Positions 42,026 through 51,400 of a stretch of 64,000 bases of DNA are shown here, piece after piece. Position 1 is the stretch's first letter, and each line of letters starts with the position of its first letter. A program made the translations under genes and the position numbers. The notes beneath the pieces were generated by a model that saw nothing but the letters and a program-made list of their open reading frames with translations, searched no databases and was not told where the DNA came from. Origin of the DNA: Variovorax sp. EL159 (lineage in GTDB: Bacteria > Pseudomonadota > Gammaproteobacteria > Burkholderiales > Burkholderiaceae_C); assembly GCF_900100965.1 (NCBI RefSeq), contig NZ_FMUJ01000001.1, positions 978,272-1,042,271 on the forward strand. The letters are read 5' to 3'.

Positions 42026-43024
42026 ATGCTGGCCGTGAACACCCCCCACGACGACCGCGCCGCGCTGCAGGCGCAGGCGCAAGACTGGCTCGTGCGCCTC
42101 ACCTCGGGCCGGGCCACGACCGTGGACGCGCAGGACTTCAAGCGCTGGTGCGCCCAGAGCCCGCTGCACGCGCAGGTGATGGCCGAGATGACGCGCGTGT
42201 GGGACGTGGCGCGGCCCGCCGCCGAAGCCGTGGCGCAGCGCATGCGCGTGGCCCAGCCGCCGCGCGCGAGCGTCATCGCGCGTGCGCGCCATCCGAATCG
42301 CCGCTACATCCTCGGCGCCGCGCTGGCGGCGGGCGCGGCCGCTTTCGTCGTGGTGCGTCCGCCGGGCCGGTTGTGGCCCGCGCTGTCCGACATGACGGCC
42401 GACTACAGCACCGGCACCGGCGAGCAGCGCCAGGTCGTGCTGAACGATGCGGTGGTCGTCGAGATGAACACGCAGACCAGCTTCAACCTGTCGCACGGCG
42501 CCGACGGGGACGCGGCCACGCTCGACCTGTTGAGCGGCGAGGCGCAGGTGCTGCTCGATGCGTCGCGCGCCGCGCCGTTCACGATGACGGTCGGCGGCGG
42601 CCGGCTCGTGGCTGCCGCCGCGAGCCGCTTCAACGTGCGCGCCACCGGCCCCGAGGTGTGCGTGACCTGCATGGCCGGTTCGGTCGAGCTGAACTACGGC
42701 ACGCGCGTGCTGGTCGCGCGCGAGGCCGAGCAGATCAGCTACGGCAGGCACGGTGCCGAAGTGGCGCGTGCACCCGACCTGTCGACCGTCAACGCATGGC
42801 GCGAGCGCGTGCTGGTGTTCAACGACACGCCGCTCGCGGACGTGGTCGACGAGATCAACCGCTACCGGCCCGGCAAGCTGATCGTGACCAATGCCGAGCT
42901 GGGGCGGCGCAAGGTGCAGGCGCGCCTGCGGCTCGAACAGCTGGCCCGCATCGAGAGCCTGATCGGCGCCAGCTATGGCGCGAAGGTGACGACGCTGCCG
43001 GCCGGCATCGTGCTGCTGGGTTAG
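42026..43024 (+). CDS. FecR-family anti-sigma/sigma regulator
   Basis: This 332-residue inner-membrane protein has an N-terminal cytoplasmic domain (DUF4880 type, about 15-85; 'DWLVRLTSGRATTVDAQDFKRW') that holds the sigma factor. One membrane helix follows ('YILGAALAAGAAAFVVV', about 98-114), then the periplasmic FecR domain ('YSTGTGEQRQVVLNDAVVVEMN', 'LLSGEAQVLLD'). The C-terminus is STN-like ('FNDTPLADVVDEINRYRPGKLIVTN'). It transmits an envelope signal to the ECF sigma factor. It starts 5 bases after the sigma gene and is followed, after 195 bases, by the exoprotein gene. Confidence 0.92.
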   Translation: MLAVNTPHDDRAALQAQAQDWLVRLTSGRATTVDAQDFKRWCAQSPLHAQVMAEMTRVWDVARPAAEAVAQRMRVAQPPRASVIARARHPNRRYILGAALAAGAAAFVVVRPPGRLWPALSDMTADYSTGTGEQRQVVLNDAVVVEMNTQTSFNLSHGADGDAATLDLLSGEAQVLLDASRAAPFTMTVGGGRLVAAAASRFNVRATGPEVCVTCMAGSVELNYGTRVLVAREAEQISYGRHGAEVARAPDLSTVNAWRERVLVFNDTPLADVVDEINRYRPGKLIVTNAELGRRKVQARLRLEQLARIESLIGASYGAKVTTLPAGIVLLG

Positions 43025-43219
43025 TCGCGCGGCTTCTTTGCCCGCACACCATGACACCGGTGTGAAAAAACCGGCCGCCCGCAGACCCCCGCAAATTTTT
43101 CCTGTCTTTTGCCCCCGCCGTGTCGGTCGCATCCGGCGAGCCCGGTCTCTTAACCAGAGCGCGGTGCCACACCGCCGTGCCACGCAATCACGCGAACGGG
43201 TTTTCCTCTGGGGTATGAA

Positions 43220-46200
43220 ATGAGCAAACAGACATTCCGCCGTGCACCGGTCGCGCACGCGGCCGCCATCGCACTGGCCATGGCGGGGCTGGCGGGCAAC
43301 GCACAAGCGCAGCGCGCATTCAGCGCGGCATGGATGGCGCAGAAGAATGTGGCGCAGGGCACGGCTGCGGCCACGGGCTACCTGCCGAACGGCACGCCGG
43401 CGTCGGTGCTGACGAACCCGCTGGCGCAGCAGCAGAAGGCCAACGAGCAACTGCAGCGCTCCATCGGCAACCTGAACCTTGCGGCGCAGGCGATTGCCGC
43501 GCAGCAGGCGGCACAGGCCGCGGCGCGGCTGGCCGCGCAGAACGGCGGCACCGGCGTGCCCGACGGCCTGGCCGAAGGCGGCCTGAAGGTCGACACGAAC
43601 AGCCTTACGGCCGGCTGGCACAACGCGAACGCACCGACTTCCAACACGGCCGCGGGCCGCACCACGGTGACGGTCCAGCAGACCGGCGACAAGGCCATCC
43701 TGAACTGGGAGACCTTCAACGTCGGGCGCAACACCACGGTCGATTTCAAGCAGCAGGCCGACTGGGCGGTGCTCAACCGCGTCAACGATCCGGCCGCGCG
43801 CCCATCACAGATCCAGGGGCAGATCAAGGGCGACGGCACGGTGCTCATCGCCAACCGCAACGGCGTGGTGTTCAGCGGCAGCAGCCAGGTCGACACGCGC
43901 AACCTGGTGGCGGCCGCGGCAAACATCAAGGACTCGCAGTTCACCACCGGCGGTATCTATTCCAACGGTGTCGCGCCAAGCTTCACCACGCTGAAGGAAG
44001 ACCTGGGCAAGGTCGAGGTGCAGGCCGGCGCGCGCATCGCGACCAAAGAGCCCGGCTCCGTCACGCAGGGCGGCGGCTATGTGCTGCTGCTCGGCAAGGA
44101 GGTGTCGAACGCGGGCGAAATCTCCACCCGCAAGGGCCAGACGCAGATGGTGGCGGGCGACAGCTTCGTGATCCGCAAGGGCGTGGGCACCGAGAGCAAC
44201 ACCTTCTCGACCACGCGCGGCAACGAGGTGGCGCCGCAGTTCGAGCCCGGCAGCACGGCGGGCAAGGTGAGCAACACCGGCCTGGTCATGGCGCGCGAGG
44301 GCGACATCACGCTGGCGGGCCGCGAGGTGCGGCAAGACGGCGTGGCTGTGGCCAGCACCACGGTCAGCGCGCGCGGCACGGTGCACCTGTTGAACTCGGC
44401 CGCCGACAAGCTCGGCAGCGTGGCGGTGGGCAAGGGCGCGGTCACGGCCGTGCTGATCGAGGACGACGGCAAGGCCAGCGCACTCGACAGCCAGCGCGAT
44501 GCGCTTTTGAAAGACTCGGCCGCGCAAGACGCACTGCGCGCGCTCGCGCCGCCGGGCTTGTTCGACAACCTCTCGAAGCTGTCGGACCGCCGCGACCAGT
44601 CGCGCATCGAGATCGTTTCGGGCGGCGACATCCACTTCGAGGGCGAATCGCTCACGCTCGCCACCGGCGGGCAGATCGCGGCCAGTGCCGCGCGCCGCAG
44701 CTTCGTGGCCGACAAGGCGCAGCTCGACGTGTCCGGTGCGGTGGGCGTGAACGTGGCGATGGAGTCGAACAACGTCAAGGTCAACGTGCAGGGCAACGAG
44801 CTGCGCGATTCGCCGCAGAACCGCGAGAGCGGCAAGCTCTTCAACAACGACGTGTGGATCGACCGGCGCAACCTCGTGCGCGTGGCGCCCGGCGTGGGCG
44901 GCTACGAAGGCGAGCGCTGGTATGCGGCGGGCGGCCTGCTCGAAGTTGGCGGCTACCTGGGCAACCAGGGCCACGGCATCGGCGAATGGGCTGCGCAGGG
45001 CGGCACCGTGGTGCTGGGCGGCGCGGAGGTGGTCACGCAGGCGGGCTCCAGCGTCAACCTGTCGGGCGGCTCGCTGAACGTGCAGACGGGCTTCATCAAC
45101 CAGACCTGGCTCAAGGGCAGCGACGGGCGGCTGTACAGCCTGGGCAAGGCGCCGTCGGACATGCTGTTCGATGGCGTCTACAAGGGCTTCGAGGCCGAGC
45201 ACGCGCGCTGGGGCAAGAAGAACACCGAGTATTTCTACAACCCGCTGATCGGGCCGCAGCGCCTGCTGGAAAACGGCTACACGGTCGGTCGCGACGCAGG
45301 CCGGCTGGTGGTGAGCGCGCCCACGGCCGTGCTCGAAGGCGACATCGTGGCCGAGGTGTTCAACGGCGCGCGGCAAACGCGCGCCCGCGATGCCATCGAC
45401 GACGGCTACCGCCAGGTGCAGACGGCGGTGGCGCGCGGCGGCGCATTGGCGGTGGGGCGCTACGCGGCGCAGGGCCGCGTCGACCTGTTCGACACCGACG
45501 TGCGCCTGGGCGACGTGGCGCGCATCACGCAGCAGATGGCCGCGGGCGATGCGCTTGCCGCCGACCGCATCGGCACGCTGTGGCTCGACAGCGCGCACCT
45601 GAATGCGCAGCACCTGTCGGTGCTGGACATCGGCACGCTCGGCACGCTCAAGGTCGAGAAGGCCCTGACGCTCGCCGACGGCGGCCAGGTGAACCTGCTC
45701 GGCGCGTTCATCGACATCGGCGCCAACATCACGGCGCGCGGCGGCAAGCTGGAGGCCGGCAACATCTTCGTGTCGCCCGTGGACGGTGCCCCGCCGCGCG
45801 CGCTGGCAAAGAAGAACGCGTCGTCGGTCACGCTGCGTGACGGCGCCACGCTCGACCTGCGCGGGCGCCGCGTCGACGTGGGCACGTCGCCCGAAGACAC
45901 GGCCGTGCTCGCGGCCATCGACGGCGGCACGGTGCGCATCGAATCGGCGCACGACGTGATGATCGAGACGGGCAGCCTGATCGACGTGTCTTCCGGCGCG
46001 GCGCTGCTGGCCAAGGGCAAGCAGAAGGGCGGCAAGGGCGGCAGCGTGACGCTGGTGGCGGACTCGGCCGCCACCGCAACCGACGCCAAGGGCCTGCTGT
46101 CGCTGGGCGGCGAGATCCGCGGCCACGGCGTGAACGGCGGCGGCACGCTGAAGATCGAAACGGGCAATGCACTGGTGGTCGGGCTGGACCCTGCGATGTC

Positions 46201-48409
46201 CGATGCCTCGATGCTGGTGCTCGACGCATCGCGCCTGCAGTCGGGCTTTTCAAGCTACGACCTCAATGGCCACAAGGGGCTGACGGTGGCGCCGGGCGCG
46301 CAGCTCGACGTGGCGATGCCGGTCTACCGCATCGAACCCGACACGGCGGCGGGCAACGAAGGCGGCGTCGGCCTGCAACTCTGGACGCCGCCGCTGCTGC
46401 AGCAGGACGTGCCCAATCGCCAGGTCGTGCAGCGCCAGGGCGCCGATCTTGTGCTGCGCGCGCAGCGCCGCGTCATCGAAGGCGGCGACGTCGTCATCGG
46501 TGCGGGCTCGGTGGTGACGGTCGATCCGGGCCGCTCGATCCGCCTGCTCGGCGGCGGCAAGAGCAGCTTCGTGGTGGACGGCCGGCTCAATGCCTGGGGC
46601 GGCAGCATCGCCATCGACATCGAGGCGCCCGAATTCACGACGCCGAACAGCACGTCGCTGCAGGCGCACAACCGCTCGGTGTGGATCGGCGAAGGCGCGG
46701 TACTCGACGTGGCGGCGCGCGCGCAGACCGGCGTCGATGCCAGCGGCCGGCGCTACGGCACGGTGCGCAAGGGCGGCACCATCTCCATCGGCGGCGCGCT
46801 CGACTGGGAAACCAAGGGCGCGGCCAAGGCGCCCGACCTGGCGCTGGTGATCCGGCCCGGCGCGGTGCTCGATGCCTCGGGCAGCAGCACGACGATCGAT
46901 GTGCCCGCCGATGGCCACTGGCAGGCGCTCGATGTCGCCAGCGACGGCGGCAGCATCGTGCTCAAGTCGGCGCACAGCCTCTACCTCGACGGCACGCTGC
47001 GCGCCCACGCGGGCGGCGCCAACGCCGCAGGCGGCACGCTGGCGGTGGCGCTCGAAACGCCGGTGTTCTCGAAGTTCTACACCGTCGACAACGAGGTCCG
47101 GCAGCCGCGTGAACTGGTGCTGTCGCAGACGCAGCAGCCCAGCGGTCTGCCCGCGACGCTCAAGCCGGGCTACGCCGATGCGGCGCTGGCCTATGGCAAG
47201 GGCCGGCTGGGCATCGACCAGGTGCAGGCTGGCGGCTTCGGCAACCTGTCGCTGCTGGTCAACGGCCTGCTGAGCTTCGACGGCAACACCGACCTGTCGA
47301 CCGCGCAGAGCATGCGCATCTACGCCGGCAGCTTCGCGCTGGCCGATGGCGCGGCGGCCGATTCGCAAGTGCGGCTCGCGTCCTCCTACCTGCGGCTGGC
47401 CGGCACGACCAACGCGCCCAAGCAGGACGGCGAAGTGCTCTACACCACGACCTGGCGCCAGGGCGCATCGAAGCGCACGAGCGATGCGGTGTTCACGGCC
47501 GAGGCCGACCAGATCGACATTCGCGACCGCGTGGGCTTTGGCGCGCACGGCGAGATCGCCATGAAGACCGGGCCCGCGCTGGTGGTCGACCGCCGCGGCT
47601 TCGACAAGGTGAACATGACCAGCCGCGGCGACGTGCGCATGCTGGGCGGCACGCCGACGCTCGGCCTTATCGGCGCGACCACGACCGAGCTGACCACCAT
47701 GGGCGACCTGACGATCACCGCCGCGCAGATCTACCCGGCCACCGGCGCCAACGCGCAGATCGTCGCGGGCTACGACAAGGGCCGCGTGCTCGACATCCGC
47801 CGCCAGGTCGAAGGCGACGTGGCCATGCCGCAGTCGGCCTTCGGCACCCTGGCGCTCGGCGGCGGCACGGTGCGCCAGGGCGGCATCGTGCGCGCCCCGC
47901 TGGGCAACCTGATCCTGGGGCAGGACGGCCGCAGCACCTTCGATGCGCGCGCCAGCCTGCTGGAGCTGCTGCCGGGCAGCATCACCTCGGTCAGCGGCGC
48001 GGGCCTGCTCATGCCCTACGGTGGCACGACCGACGGCATCGGCTACAGCTACGCGGGCAAGCCCATCGACAAGCGCGCCATCGGCACCAGCGGCATTCTG
48101 CTCACGGGCGACAGCGTGTCGGCCGCGAAGGCGCGCTGCTCGACCTGTCGGGCGGTGGCGAACTCACGGGCGCCGGCTTCATCACCGGGCGCGGTGGCTC
48201 GGTCGACGTGCTGCGCACGCCGCTGGCCAATGCCAACCCGGCCAACACCTTCAGCAAGGCGGGCAACGGCGTCTACGCCATCGTGCCGGGCTACACGGGC
48301 GGCTACGCGCCGGTGTCGCCGGACGCGGGCGCATCGGAGCCGGCCATCGGCCGGCAGATCACGCTCGACGCCGACGTGGCCGGGCTCAAGGCCGGCACCT
48401 ACACGCTGA
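43220..48409 (+). CDS. Giant TpsA filamentous-haemagglutinin-like exoprotein, 5' part before frameshift
   Basis: This reading frame codes for about the first 1,634 residues, after which a one-base shift near 48120 throws it out of frame. A signal peptide ends 'GNAQAQ', and a Gln/Ala-rich helix follows (35-105). The TPS secretion domain (about 110-320) has 'KAILNWETFNVGRNTTVDF', 'AVLNRVNDPAARPSQIQGQI' and the NPNG-like 'LIANRNGVVFSGSSQVDTRN'. These features guide export through TpsB. The rest is repetitive right-handed beta-helix sequence. The protein should be displayed on or shed from the cell surface as an adhesin. The residues after about 48130 in this frame (Arg/Pro/Ser-rich) are artefactual. 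Confidence 0.88.
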   Translation: MSKQTFRRAPVAHAAAIALAMAGLAGNAQAQRAFSAAWMAQKNVAQGTAAATGYLPNGTPASVLTNPLAQQQKANEQLQRSIGNLNLAAQAIAAQQAAQAAARLAAQNGGTGVPDGLAEGGLKVDTNSLTAGWHNANAPTSNTAAGRTTVTVQQTGDKAILNWETFNVGRNTTVDFKQQADWAVLNRVNDPAARPSQIQGQIKGDGTVLIANRNGVVFSGSSQVDTRNLVAAAANIKDSQFTTGGIYSNGVAPSFTTLKEDLGKVEVQAGARIATKEPGSVTQGGGYVLLLGKEVSNAGEISTRKGQTQMVAGDSFVIRKGVGTESNTFSTTRGNEVAPQFEPGSTAGKVSNTGLVMAREGDITLAGREVRQDGVAVASTTVSARGTVHLLNSAADKLGSVAVGKGAVTAVLIEDDGKASALDSQRDALLKDSAAQDALRALAPPGLFDNLSKLSDRRDQSRIEIVSGGDIHFEGESLTLATGGQIAASAARRSFVADKAQLDVSGAVGVNVAMESNNVKVNVQGNELRDSPQNRESGKLFNNDVWIDRRNLVRVAPGVGGYEGERWYAAGGLLEVGGYLGNQGHGIGEWAAQGGTVVLGGAEVVTQAGSSVNLSGGSLNVQTGFINQTWLKGSDGRLYSLGKAPSDMLFDGVYKGFEAEHARWGKKNTEYFYNPLIGPQRLLENGYTVGRDAGRLVVSAPTAVLEGDIVAEVFNGARQTRARDAIDDGYRQVQTAVARGGALAVGRYAAQGRVDLFDTDVRLGDVARITQQMAAGDALAADRIGTLWLDSAHLNAQHLSVLDIGTLGTLKVEKALTLADGGQVNLLGAFIDIGANITARGGKLEAGNIFVSPVDGAPPRALAKKNASSVTLRDGATLDLRGRRVDVGTSPEDTAVLAAIDGGTVRIESAHDVMIETGSLIDVSSGAALLAKGKQKGGKGGSVTLVADSAATATDAKGLLSLGGEIRGHGVNGGGTLKIETGNALVVGLDPAMSDASMLVLDASRLQSGFSSYDLNGHKGLTVAPGAQLDVAMPVYRIEPDTAAGNEGGVGLQLWTPPLLQQDVPNRQVVQRQGADLVLRAQRRVIEGGDVVIGAGSVVTVDPGRSIRLLGGGKSSFVVDGRLNAWGGSIAIDIEAPEFTTPNSTSLQAHNRSVWIGEGAVLDVAARAQTGVDASGRRYGTVRKGGTISIGGALDWETKGAAKAPDLALVIRPGAVLDASGSSTTIDVPADGHWQALDVASDGGSIVLKSAHSLYLDGTLRAHAGGANAAGGTLAVALETPVFSKFYTVDNEVRQPRELVLSQTQQPSGLPATLKPGYADAALAYGKGRLGIDQVQAGGFGNLSLLVNGLLSFDGNTDLSTAQSMRIYAGSFALADGAAADSQVRLASSYLRLAGTTNAPKQDGEVLYTTTWRQGASKRTSDAVFTAEADQIDIRDRVGFGAHGEIAMKTGPALVVDRRGFDKVNMTSRGDVRMLGGTPTLGLIGATTTELTTMGDLTITAAQIYPATGANAQIVAGYDKGRVLDIRRQVEGDVAMPQSAFGTLALGGGTVRQGGIVRAPLGNLILGQDGRSTFDARASLLELLPGSITSVSGAGLLMPYGGTTDGIGYSYAGKPIDKRAIGTSGILLTGDSVSAAKARCSTCRAVANSRAPASSPGAVARSTCCARRWPMPTRPTPSARRATASTPSCRATRAATRRCRRTRAHRSRPSAGRSRSTPTWPGSRPAPTR
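48108..48135 (+). other. Frameshift site joining the two halves of the exoprotein gene
   Basis: The upstream frame reads '...LLTGDSVSA' and the downstream frame continues 'REGALLDLSGGGELTGAGF', a typical beta-helix sequence. The two join if one base is missing here. No slippery heptamer or pause structure is apparent. So this is a one-base deletion (real or from sequencing), not a programmed frameshift. It turns a 12.5-kb gene of about 4,160 codons into two overlapping frames. Confidence 0.85.
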
Positions 48410-51400
48410 TGCCTTCCACCTATGCGCTGTTGCCCGGTGCCTTCCGCGTGGAGCTGGGCGCCGAAAGCGCGCTGCCGACCACGCCGCTGCCGGTCGGCAA
48501 CGGCTCGCATGTGGCGAGCGGCCACCTGGGCATCGCCAACACGGCGGTGAAGTCTTCGCTGGCCAGCCAGCTGGTCATCACGCCGGCAGCGGCCGTGAAG
48601 CAGAGCGCCACCTACAACCCGATGGGCTACGACGCCTTCGTGGCGGCCGATGCGGCACGCCGCGGCGGCGTGCGCGGCGAGATCGCGGCCGACGCGCGCA
48701 ACCTGCTGCTCGACTACTTCTATTCCAAGCCGAAGGACGGCGTGTCGATGCTGCAGTTCGACGGCAAGGCGCTGCTCAACCCGGCGGCCGGCAGCACAGG
48801 CTTCGGCGGCACGCTTCTGGTGAACGCCACGGCCCTCGAGGTGACGGCGCCGGGCGCCGGGCGTACGGCCGGGTTCGCAGGCACGTCGCTGCAGGCCGAC
48901 CAGCTGAATGCCTTCGGCGCGCCCCGGATGATCCTGGGCGGCAGGGTCGAGCTGCGCTACGCGGACAACTTCGCGACCTTCAATTCGAACACCGGCCAAG
49001 TCGTCGTGCGCAGCGGAGCGACGCTGCGCGGCGCCGAAATCTTTCTCGTGGCCGGCGGCTACGGCGATGGCATCCAGGTGGAGCAGGGCGCTTCGCTGAA
49101 CACGCTCGGCGCCGGCGCGCCGGCCTACGACTCCACCGATGGCGTGGTGTTCTCGGCAGGCCGCACTGCGGTGCTGGGGCTGTCGAACGGCTGGATCAAC
49201 CTGATGCCTCCCGGCAGCGATGGCGTGCCCGCCACGGTCCAGATCGGCGAGTGCCCGAGCGGCGCCTGCGCCGGCCGCACCACGCTGTACGGCGAAGGCA
49301 CGCTGGCGGTGGCCACCAACCGCTCGTTCACGCTGGCCGACAACGTGCGCTACGGCGCCAAGAACCTGGTGCTGGCCGTGTCCTCGGTCAACCTGGGCAG
49401 CGAAGCGGCGCTGCAGCAGGCGGCGGCAAACCAGCAACTGCCGTCGGGCCTGTCGATGAACCAGGGCATCCTGGCGAGCCTGCTGGCCGGCAACAAGGGC
49501 GAGGGCGTGCCGGCGGTCGAGACGCTGGTGCTGAACGCGCGCGAGTCGGTCAACATCTATGGCGGCGTGTCGCTGGACACGCTCGACCCCGTGACCGGCG
49601 TGTCGTCCATCGAACGGCTGGTGCTGGGCACGCCGGCCATCTATGGCTACGGCGGCGCGGGCGACACCGCGAAGATCACCACCGGCGAATTCATCTGGAC
49701 CGGCCTGACGCCGCGCCCGCCCGGCAGCGGCGATATTTTTCCCGGCCCGAACGCGCCGGGCGGCGCCATCGGCAGCCTGCTGGGCAACGGCACGCTCGAC
49801 GTGTCGGCCGCGCGCATCGTGCTGGGCTACGCGCCCAACACGCAGCCCAATGCCGGCTTCTCGGCGGACCGGCTGGCGGTCGGTTTCGGCACCGTCAACC
49901 TGAACGCGAGCGAGCGCATCACCGCCAACGCCAAGGGCACGCTGGGCGTGTACCAGCGCCAGGGCGAATACGCGGGCGACAAGGGCTACGACTACAGCGG
50001 CGGGCAGCTCAACCTGCGCACGCCGCTGCTCACCGGCGAGGCCGGCTCGAACAATCGCATCACGGCCGGCGGCGACATCGTCGTCAGCGCGCCGGCGGGC
50101 GGTGCAAAGCCGGCCGGCGACATGGCGCTGGGCGCGCAACTGGCGCTCACGGGCCGCAACGTCACCATCGACGGTACGGTCGGGCTGCCCTCGGGCAAGC
50201 TGCAGCTGGCTGCTACCGGCGACGTGACCCTGTCCGCCAATTCGCGCATCGACCTGTCGGGGCAGGCGGTGAAGTTCTTCGAGCAGACGCGCTACAGCCG
50301 CGGCGGCGACCTGGAGGTGTCGAGCACGGCGGGCAACATCGTGCAGGCGGCAGGCTCGGTGATCGACCTGTCGGCCACGCACAACCGCGGCGGCACGATG
50401 CAGGCCACGGCGCTGGGCGCCGGCGCGGGCCGCGTCGACCTGGGCGGGCGCATCGTCGGCACGGCCAGCGGCAGCTACGACGCGGGCGGCACGGTGGTGC
50501 CCTACGACGCGGCCGAGATCAACGTGCGCGCCCAGAACGTGGCCGACTTCGCGGGCCTCAACACGCGCCTGAACGAAGGCGGCGTGACCGGCGCGCGGCG
50601 CTTCCAGATCAAGCAGGGCGACCTTGCCATCGGCGACGAAGTGAAGGCGCGCCAGGTCGAGGTGACGCTGGACGGCGGCAGCCTCACCGTCAACGGCCGC
50701 ATCGACGCCAGCGGCTTCCAGGTCGGCTCGATCCGCCTGGCCGCCATGCACGACCTCACCGTGAATGGCTCGCTCGACGCGCACGCCACCGGCCTGCGCG
50801 TGGACAGCTACGGCAAGATCATCGACAGCCCGAACCGGGCCATGGTCGACCTCAGCAGCATCCACGGCACGTTGACGCTGGGCAGCGGCGCGAACATCGA
50901 CCTGCGCGCGGGCACCGGCGTGAGCGCGCAGCAGGGCAACGACGGCGCGGCACGCGGCACGCTGTCGCTGAACGCACCGCGGCGCGGCGACGACGACGTG
51001 GCGGTGAACGTCAACGGCGCACCCGCGATCCAGGGCGCGAAGAGCGTCGCGGTCAACGCCTTCCGCACCTACAGCGAGCTGCCGTACGCCGCCGCGCCCG
51101 ACGTGACCGGCCGCACGCCGCAGCTCATCACGCAGAAGTTCTTCGACGATGTCGTCGACCCGGACAACAGCGCCTTCATGAACAAGGCGCTGGGCAATGC
51201 ATCGCTGTCGGCGCGCCTGGCGGGCCTGGGCAACTACCACCTGCGCCCCGGCGTGGAAATCGTCAGCAAGACGGCCGACGGCGACCTCAGCGTGGTCGGC
51301 GACATCGACCTCTCGGGCTACCGCTACGGCCCCGGTGCCGACCGCAACGACCCGGCGCGGCGCGGCTTCGGCGAGCCCGGCGTGCTGGTGGTCCGCGCGG

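Noticed and set aside
40742..43024. Standard iron-uptake Fec-type locus
   Set aside because: No TonB-dependent receptor or siderophore gene is nearby; the adjacent gene is the exoprotein.
43025..43219. A third copy of the ECF-type element before the exoprotein gene, or one before 40742
   Set aside because: Only weak T-rich and GTGTC resemblances are present, without the 27-base block or its spacing. The exoprotein may be read from a different promoter or by read-through from the FecR gene.
48108..48135. Programmed ribosomal frameshift in the exoprotein
   Set aside because: No slippery heptamer, upstream Shine-Dalgarno-like stimulator or obvious hairpin is present, and this gene class is not known for it. 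A one-base deletion explains the join.
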